6,428 nucleotides of DNA from Candidatus Aquicultor primus (lineage in GTDB: Bacteria; Actinomycetota; Aquicultoria; Aquicultorales; Aquicultoraceae), in contig MELI01000085.1 of assembly GCA_001767575.1 (NCBI GenBank), positions 9,219-15,646 of the forward strand, given 5' to 3'. The translations under genes were made by a program, and so were the position numbers. Numbering within the stretch: position 1 is the first letter of the stretch; every line of letters starts with the position of its first letter. This document shows positions 4,278 to 6,428 of the stretch, piece after piece. The notes under the pieces are model-generated. The model ran no database searches. It was not told the origin of the DNA and was given only the letters and a program-made list of their open reading frames with translations.

Positions 4278-4913
4278 ATGAAAGTCGAAATCTGGTCGGA
4301 TATTCTTTGACCCTTCTGTTACATCGGCAAACGTCAGTTTGACGTTGCGCTACAACAGTTTGAACACAAGGACAAGGTCGAAATAGTGCTGCGTAGCTAC
4401 GAGTTGACACCTGATGCGCCGGTAGAAACCGATAAAGACATGTATGAGTCGGTTGCCGAAAAATATGACGTCAGCTATGAGGAAGCCAAGGCTCTAGGCG
4501 ACAGCGTTTTCCGAAGGGCCGCGAGCGTAGGCCTGGTATATGATATTGACCATGCATCTCCGACCAACTCATTTGACGCCCAACGACTCGTACATTTAGC
4601 GGTAAAACATGACAGGGGGTCAGAGATGATCGAGCGGTTGTACGCGGCACACTTTACCGAGGCAATCAACATCGGTAAACCCGAAAATCTGAAAAGATTG
4701 GCGGCAGAGGTCGGCCTTGACGAAAAAGAGGTTGAAACAATGCTGGAAGGCGAGACCTATGCTGAAGACGTACATACCGACGAAGCTGAGGCACGTAACA
4801 GGGGCGTCACCGGTGTGCCTTTCTTTACCTTTAATCGCAAGTATGATGTGTTTGGCAGCCAGCCGAGCGAAAGTTTCCTAGAGATACTTAAGAAAGCCTG
4901 GGCAGATCACTAA
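4278..4913 (+). CDS. FrnE/DsbA-like thiol oxidoreductase, probable selenoprotein (Sec at codon 11)
   Basis: The 211-residue frame runs from ATG 4278 to TAA 4911 and contains one in-frame TGA (4308-4310). It is a DsbA-like thioredoxin-fold protein of the FrnE / 2-hydroxychromene-2-carboxylate isomerase-like group. It has an N-terminal strand KVEIWSDI, the active site where the family has CPFCYIGKR, RSYELTPDAP (38-47), an inserted helical domain, and the cis-proline loop GVTGVPFF (Pro181) near the C-terminus. TGA falls exactly on the first active-site cysteine, giving U11-P-F-C14. Cys14 is the only cysteine in the protein, so Sec and Cys form a single redox pair. A SECIS-like hairpin follows at 4330-4346. 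The codons on both sides of the TGA encode family-conserved residues, which argues against a pseudogene. GGAGG (4262-4266) lies 11 bases before the ATG, inside the end of the HxlR gene. A TGA-as-stop annotation would begin at GTG 4386 and lose the active site. Its substrate is unknown; a role in disulfide or thiol-stress chemistry controlled by HxlR is inferred. A sequencing error (TGC or TGT read as TGA) is the main alternative. Confidence 0.85.
4311..4349 (+). promoter_or_regulatory. Candidate bacterial SECIS element
   Basis: A perfect 7-bp stem, AACGTCA (4330-4336) with TGACGTT (4340-4346), encloses the loop GTT. It can be extended by two further G-C pairs (4327-4328 with 4347-4348) past one bulged A. 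The stem begins 19 bases after the TGA and the loop starts 26 bases after it. Bacterial SECIS hairpins lie immediately downstream of the UGA within the coding region, with the apical loop roughly 16-37 bases away and a G in one of its first two positions, as here (G4337, U4338). This would recruit SelB with Sec-tRNA. Confidence 0.75.
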
Positions 4914-4935
4914 TCATTGTTCTATGGGGGAACAA

Positions 4936-5106
4936 ATGAACACGCTCAAATGAAAAATGCAACGTTATGGTGATACCGTATTGATAACTGGCGCCGTTAT
5001 CGTCGACGGTATCTTAAATCGTTCCATGATATTCATGTTGCGATTTATGCCACGTTCTCTGGTCGGCTTCATGACCCGCTTAATTCTGTACCCAGAAAAG
5101 GCCTAG
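4936..5106 (+). pseudogene. Remnant of a short-chain dehydrogenase/reductase gene with internal deletion
   Basis: An ATG at 4936 with GGGGG just upstream begins MNTLK and meets TGA at 4951-4953. In the same frame ATG 4957 opens a 49-residue reading frame that ends at TAG 5104. It starts MQRYGDTVLITGA, which is the first strand and the start of the NAD(P)-binding glycine motif of SDR enzymes (normally TGASSGIG). It then jumps straight to LNRSMIFMLRFMPRSLVGFM, which resembles the C-terminal membrane-associated helix of the same SDR type. The dinucleotide-binding Gly-rich turn, the catalytic Ser-Tyr-Lys and the whole core are missing, so several hundred bases appear to have been lost in frame. 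A TTGTTC/GAACAA hairpin (4917-4935) holds the ribosome binding site in its loop. It cannot be a working dehydrogenase. Confidence 0.55.
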
Positions 5107-5123
5107 CGAGGTTTTGGTTGTCG

Positions 5124-5753
5124 TTACGCAAAGTATTTTTCGCTATGTTGATAATATTTCAGGTATTTCTTTGGTGATATGAAATAGGGATTCTCGAATA
5201 TGTAGTCGCCTATTATCACGAAGGGATGCGTCTTTATTAGATTAGTTATCGAGGCGCCGGATATTATGCGCTCATCATATTGACATAAGCATGTCGCCGG
5301 CAGTGTTCTGATATAATTGCTCGCGTTTGCCTCAAAGCGCAGCCATGCCTCCACATTTGAACCTGTAGCCGCCCAGGTCAGGTCATTTGCGATGTTAGCC
5401 CCAGCCCAACCCTGGCGAAGCGCCGCATTTATGGTACCGGTAATCACATCGATGAGGCGTTCTTCATCGAAATTTCCACCGGTAGCAAAGCAATCTTCAT
5501 GAGCCATAAAAACAAGTTGACCTTCAATAAGGTAATAGCCTGCATCAACGTCATCTTTGATGAGCATGTCTTCAACCGTGTACATGTCATCCTTGTTGAT
5601 AACACCAACACTCTTATTACGCTTCTTAAAACCATCTTTGATAAACTCGGTCAGGACGTTCAGGCGTTGTGATTCACTGCTGTAAAAATGAAGAATATGT
5701 TCGCCGGCCGCAATTTCAAACTCGATATAGCCTGTCGATTTCATAATTCTCAT
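5124..5753 (-). CDS. MEDS-domain (DcmR-like sensory domain) protein
   Basis: The 209-residue product is a stand-alone MEDS domain (methanogen/methylotroph, DcmR sensory domain). The order of motifs is: GEHILHFYSSESQRLNVL (17-34), with the conserved His, Tyr and acidic residue; a Rossmann-like KSVGVI strand (47-52); GQLVFMAHEDCFATGGNFDE (78-97); ANDLTWAA (122-129); the CLCQYDERI strand (155-163); and the closing THPFVIIGDYIFENPYF (175-191). The family is thought to sense small, possibly hydrocarbon-derived, ligands and is often fused to kinases or DNA-binding domains. This copy has no output domain, so it must act through a partner not seen here. The start at 5753 has AAGGGGGT 7 bases upstream. 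It lies on the same strand as the CapA gene, about 200 bases downstream of it, and tail-to-tail with the SDR remnant. Confidence 0.88.
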   Translation of the reverse strand: MRIMKSTGYIEFEIAAGEHILHFYSSESQRLNVLTEFIKDGFKKRNKSVGVINKDDMYTVEDMLIKDDVDAGYYLIEGQLVFMAHEDCFATGGNFDEERLIDVITGTINAALRQGWAGANIANDLTWAATGSNVEAWLRFEANASNYIRTLPATCLCQYDERIISGASITNLIKTHPFVIIGDYIFENPYFISPKKYLKYYQHSEKYFA

Positions 5754-5949
5754 TACTCACACCCCCTTAACTAATTCTAACACAGCGGATGCGATATTGA
5801 TCGAATTATAATTACCAATGGAGAATACTTGGATTATATACGCCTGCTACGATATCCATAGCCACTCATGCCGGCGGGACAAGTAATCGACGTCAATCAG
5901 CGAATCGGGTTATACGCAAAAGCTCACGGCTTCGTCTCTATTGTTCGCG
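5754..5949. other. Intergenic region upstream of the MEDS gene
   Basis: On the minus strand there are two TATAAT matches (near 5810 and 5835), but neither has a recognisable -35 box at the usual distance. The ribosome binding site AAGGGGGT is at about 5761-5768. No strong terminator for the CapA gene was found; a 4-bp stem near 5920-5935 is too weak to call. Confidence 0.35.
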
Positions 5950-6428
5950 TCAGTGGACTTGGGCGGTGTCTCCGAGAATGTTGACGACTGTACCGTAGGG
6001 CTCGGACATGTCGCGCAGTTTCTTGAGGATGGACGTCGCGGCGCAGCCGGCGGCGATGCTCGGCTTGCCGTTGTAGTCGATGACTACGGGCACGACTTCG
6101 GCGCCGACTATCATACCTTTTGCGAGCGAGAGCTTGAGGATAAAGGTCTCGTTATAGTCGATGGCTTCGGGGGCGAAGATGAAGTCGCCCATGCTATACG
6201 CGATTAACTTCCCGTTGTAGAGCTCGATGCCGTGCATCGCGTGCGGATGGTGTCCCATGACTATATCGGCGCCCGCGTCTATGGCCTTGCGGGCGAATTT
6301 TCGTTGGCTCTCATCTATAGCCTCTCCGAATTCCTCGCCCCAGTGACAAGAGATGATGAGGTAATCGCTTTCCTTGGCGGCCTCGCGGATGATGGTGTTT
6401 ATCTCATTGCGCTCCGGGAAGCCGGCCG
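5950..6428 (-). CDS. CapA/PgsA-family metallophosphatase-fold protein (partial, C-terminal part)
   Basis: The frame is open on the minus strand from the window edge to a TGA at 5950-5952, giving 158 residues; the N-terminal part lies outside. It shows late motifs of the CapA family (poly-gamma-glutamate capsule biosynthesis type): SCHWGEE followed by a Q-containing helix, AGADIVMGHHPHAMHGIELY, and NGKLIAYSMGDFIF, with Asp where most members have GNF. The His and Asp residues in these motifs belong to the predicted dinuclear metal centre of a calcineurin-like fold. An internal Met at 6258 is not the start, because conserved family sequence continues upstream of it. Family members are usually cell-surface or membrane-anchored and linked to poly-gamma-glutamate or other envelope polymers, but the exact role of most is unproven. 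Confidence 0.9.
   Translation of the reverse strand, partial: AGFPERNEINTIIREAAKESDYLIISCHWGEEFGEAIDESQRKFARKAIDAGADIVMGHHPHAMHGIELYNGKLIAYSMGDFIFAPEAIDYNETFILKLSLAKGMIVGAEVVPVVIDYNGKPSIAAGCAATSILKKLRDMSEPYGTVVNILGDTAQVH

Noticed and set aside
4386..4913. Separate 175-residue ORF starting at GTG 4386
   Set aside because: It is the downstream part of the FrnE/DsbA-like gene. The frame continues upstream through TGA 4308 to ATG 4278 with conserved family sequence, and no ribosome binding site precedes the GTG.
4917..4935. Terminator after the selenoprotein gene
   Set aside because: TTGTTC/GAACAA forms a 6-bp stem but no T-run follows, and the loop carries the GGGG of the next ribosome binding site, so it is not a terminator.
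4951..4953. Second in-frame TGA as another selenocysteine codon in the SDR remnant
   Set aside because: SDR enzymes have no redox cysteine at the N-terminus, no SECIS-like hairpin follows, and ATG 4957 starts the recognisable SDR sequence after the TGA.
5920..5935. Terminator of the CapA gene on the minus strand
   Set aside because: Only a 4-bp AAGC/GCTT stem with a very short T-run; too weak to support.
5941..6207. Plus-strand 88-residue ORF
   Set aside because: It is an antisense shadow of the CapA-family gene, whose minus-strand motifs (HWGEE, GHHPH, GDF) are clear.

Overview
The window is a mosaic stretch of bacterial chromosome, probably from an uncultured anaerobe or microaerobe. No rRNA, tRNA or marker gene fixes the lineage. 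A leaderless-looking promoter, a MEDS-domain protein and a CapA-type protein would fit an actinobacterial or other Gram-positive-related lineage, but this is weak inference. The left part (about 1-2950) is visibly A+T-rich and the right part richer in G+C, which suggests segments of different origin.

Layout. Positions 1-72 look like the tail of a membrane protein gene. Positions 73-475 hold a cluster of short structured repeats and the leader of an operon. Positions 476-2797 are a tightly packed four-gene operon of multi-pass membrane proteins: two unrecognised, one with an HGLIHLMG / DAKFGT pattern, and one DUF4386 protein. Positions 2798-3143 hold another copy of the structured repeat, a perfect palindrome, an orphan ribosome binding site with a seven-codon ORF, and a rho-independent terminator. 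A SnoaL-like (NTF2-fold) gene lies on the minus strand at 3144-3584. Positions 3594-3946 carry its probable promoter, a fourth clear copy of the repeat, and the promoter/operator of an HxlR regulator. The HxlR gene (3947-4270) is followed after 7 bases by a FrnE/DsbA-like oxidoreductase (4278-4913). Then come the remnant of a short-chain dehydrogenase gene (4936-5106) and, on the minus strand, a MEDS-domain sensor protein (5124-5753) and the C-terminal part of a CapA-family protein (5950 to the window edge).

The main discovery is that the FrnE/DsbA-like gene reads straight through an in-frame TGA at codon 11. The TGA sits exactly where the first cysteine of the family's CPFC active site belongs, and a perfect 7-bp hairpin whose loop starts with G lies 19 bases downstream, matching a bacterial SECIS element. 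The gene is therefore best read as a 211-residue selenoprotein with a Sec-Pro-Phe-Cys redox centre. It would be missed or truncated by standard annotation, which treats TGA as stop. It is transcribed with an HxlR regulator carrying an N-terminal cysteine, so the pair looks like a small thiol/selenol redox-response unit.

The second unusual feature is a family of intergenic elements: a short hairpin of variable stem sequence followed by a conserved core that begins TTCGAAGATTG and ends CCGATCCGGGG. There are four clear copies and two decayed ones, all in the same orientation, bracketing the membrane operon and the SnoaL gene like cassette boundaries. I do not recognise this element.
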